A stretch of 9,343 nucleotides of DNA from an uncultured Rhizobiaceae group bacterium (GTDB taxonomy: Bacteria; Pseudomonadota; Alphaproteobacteria; Rhizobiales; Rhizobiaceae). Below, piece by piece: positions 8,077 through 9,343 of this stretch. Numbering within the stretch: position 1 is the first letter of the stretch; the number at the start of each line of letters is the position of its first letter. Location of the stretch: the NCBI GenBank assembly GCA_938030645.1, contig CALHHQ010000345.1, positions 1-9,343 of the forward strand. Reading direction: 5' to 3'. The translations under genes and the position numbers were made by a program. The notes below the pieces were generated by a model that saw only the letters and a program-made list of their open reading frames with translations, was not told the origin of the DNA and searched no databases.

Positions 8077-9009
8077 ATGAATATTTTTCACAACTTCTCT
8101 TCAAACCTGAACCGAGTGCTTTCTGTAACCGCGATTTCTGCAGCTCTTGTTGCGACATCGGTCGCAACCACGGCGTGGGCAGCTCCTAAAATTGGCACCA
8201 GCTCTGCTGTGCGCGGGAAAGTTTTTGTCACCACATCTGGCGCCAGTCGCAAAGCGCGAGTGCGCGACGCAATCAGCTTGCAAGACAAAGTGCTGACCAA
8301 AGAAGACAGTGCATTGCAGATTTTATTGCTCGACCGCACAACATTTACCGTTGGCCAGAATGCCTCTTTGACCATCGACAAATTTGTTTATGACCCGTCG
8401 ACCTCTCAGGGACAGGTGAGTGCAAGAGTTGCCAAAGGCGCGTTTCGGTTCATGAGTGGGAATATTGGCAAAGCCAATCCAACCAATGCGTCGGTCTCCA
8501 CACCGTCCGCAACCATAGGAATTCGCGGAACGTTTTTTGAAGGCATTGTTGGAGAAGACGCTATTGCTTTGGCAGGACTGGCTGGAATCAGCACATCGGG
8601 TGCAAATGCGAACAGTGCCAGTATTGCAGTTTTGCGCGGGCCCCGCGCGGGCGGCAATACGCTGGACGACGCGGGCATCATTCGTGTGTCCAACTCCGCC
8701 GGCAGTATTACCTTGGTTCGACCGAGCTTTGCTGTATTCGTGCCTTCGGCAGGTGCAGCACCGATTGGTCCATTTAAATTGACGAAAGACATGCTCGATT
8801 ATCTCGACTTTTTCCTCCGTTCTGAACCCAATGGCCCACCTGTCAATTTTGCAGATGTGGAACCAGGCGGCTCTGAGAGTGGTCAACGTGAATTCGAACT
8901 TCCTGTCGATCCGTTTGATGATGAAGTCGATGATGTTGGCAAAACAGACCCCAATGTTCCCGAAGATGATCAAGAAACAGGACGCTGCTCAGAATATCCT
9001 TACTGTTAG
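8077..9009 (+). CDS. Exported FecR-domain protein
   Basis: This 310-residue protein has a signal peptide (about 1-35, cleavage near AWA|AP) and a FecR domain (about 44-155): SAVRGKVFVTTSG, ILLLDRTTFTVGQNASLTIDKF, ARVAKGAFRFMSG and TPSATIGIRGTFFEG, all typical of the family. A further beta-rich part follows (160-230), then an acidic tail rich in Asp, Glu and Pro (about 260-300) ending in CSEYPYC. It lacks the N-terminal anti-sigma region and membrane helix of true iron-sensing FecR, and no sigma factor gene is near, so this is the stand-alone periplasmic type. A TTG at 8056 would overlap the preceding stop, but ATG at 8077 has a strong AGAAAGGA ribosome site and begins a good signal peptide. 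It is co-transcribed with the TPR-barrel gene and faces the CHASE2 cyclase. In my recollection FecR and CHASE2 genes are often neighbours, which would fit a signalling pair. Confidence 0.9.
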   Translation: MNIFHNFSSNLNRVLSVTAISAALVATSVATTAWAAPKIGTSSAVRGKVFVTTSGASRKARVRDAISLQDKVLTKEDSALQILLLDRTTFTVGQNASLTIDKFVYDPSTSQGQVSARVAKGAFRFMSGNIGKANPTNASVSTPSATIGIRGTFFEGIVGEDAIALAGLAGISTSGANANSASIAVLRGPRAGGNTLDDAGIIRVSNSAGSITLVRPSFAVFVPSAGAAPIGPFKLTKDMLDYLDFFLRSEPNGPPVNFADVEPGGSESGQREFELPVDPFDDEVDDVGKTDPNVPEDDQETGRCSEYPYC

Positions 9010-9081
9010 AGCTTCAAAAGCTGATATCAAATTTTGGTCCAAACAAAACGAACGTCTGATATCTGACTGTTTGGAATTCTA

Positions 9082-9156
9082 TGGTGCTGTTGAGAGGAAT
9101 TGAACCTCCGACCTCTTCATTACCAATGAAGTGCTCTACCCCTGAGCTACAACAGC
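9082..9156 (-). tRNA. tRNA-Thr (anticodon GGU)
   Basis: Read leftward from 9156 this folds as a full tRNA: acceptor stem GCTGTTG with CAACAGC, D-arm with AGCTCAGGGGTAGAGC, anticodon stem CTTCA/TGAAG around loop TTGGTAA (anticodon GGT), T-arm GGAGG-TTCAATT-CCTCT, discriminator A and an encoded CCA. Anticodon GGU reads Thr codons ACC and ACU. No clear intrinsic terminator was seen behind it. Confidence 0.96.
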
Positions 9157-9285
9157 ATCTGGTCGGGCTGTGTTTTTTAGCCGGACGGAAGGCTATTGCC
9201 ACACTGTTTTGCCCCTTGCAAGCGGCAAGCGCACGCGAGATATAGGTATTGTGACCAGAGCCTGAACAATTGTGAAATTTGCGCC

Positions 9286-9343
9286 GTGACGAAAGACAGA
9301 CAATCTTACATTGAAGCCCGTGAGAAACGCATGAAAGAGGCAT
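9286..9343 (+). CDS. Possible start of a hypothetical protein gene, cut by the window edge
   Basis: From GTG at 9286 a frame runs open to the window end and reads VTKDRQSYIEAREKRMKEA, a highly charged, probably helical N-terminus. The composition looks like genuine coding sequence, but there is no strong ribosome site (GTGAAATTT upstream) and only 19 codons are visible. I do not recognise the protein. The 129 bp between it and the tRNA hold no other feature I can support. Confidence 0.35.
   Translation, partial: MTKDRQSYIEAREKRMKEA

Noticed and set aside
9010..9065. AGCTT/AAGCT hairpin and repeated TGATATC words after the FecR gene as terminator or binding sites
   Set aside because: The stem is five AT-rich base pairs with no T tract directly behind it, and the repeated words are short and irregularly spaced.
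9014..9343. Minus-strand open frame of 109 codons
   Set aside because: It runs straight through tRNA-Thr; the peptide SSGVEHFIGNEEVGGSIPLNST is a typical false translation of a tRNA gene.

Overview
The window looks like chromosomal DNA from an alphaproteobacterium of moderate GC content. This is inferred from gene style and protein families; genus and order cannot be fixed from the sequence alone. It carries seven intact genes, one decayed gene, one tRNA and the first codons of an eighth gene.

Layout, left to right: (i) 1-686 (-) is a dead prolyl-oligopeptidase (S9) gene with a stop codon in its signal peptide and a large internal deletion. (ii) 792-1490 (-) encodes a Crp/Fnr-type regulator. 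(iii) 1600-2487 and 2493-3818 (-) are a tightly packed pair: a membrane-anchored ClpP/SppA-fold serine protease and a four-helix membrane protein of unknown function. (iv) 3961-4212 (-) encodes a small glycine-zipper lipoprotein with a hairpin terminator behind it. (v) 4357-6618 (-) encodes a CHASE2-type class III nucleotide cyclase. (vi) 6734-8059 and 8077-9009 (+) are an operon for a TPR/outer-membrane beta-barrel protein and an exported FecR-domain protein, divergent from the cyclase. (vii) 9082-9156 (-) is tRNA-Thr(GGU). A possible gene starts at 9286 (+) and leaves the window.

The main result is a proposed cyclic-nucleotide signalling module. The cyclase has an extracytoplasmic CHASE2 sensor and all the expected catalytic residues. 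It shares a 115-bp divergent promoter region with a periplasmic FecR-domain protein and an outer-membrane barrel protein. That promoter region contains a perfect CRP-type operator at 6651-6666 (TGTGA, six bases, TCACA). The Crp/Fnr regulator in the same window keeps the three residues that E. coli CRP uses to read TGTGA, although its ligand pocket is changed. Together these suggest an envelope-sensing circuit: outer-membrane and periplasmic parts, a transmembrane cyclase, a CRP-like regulator, and feedback onto both promoters. The motifs are read from the sequence; the circuit is inference.
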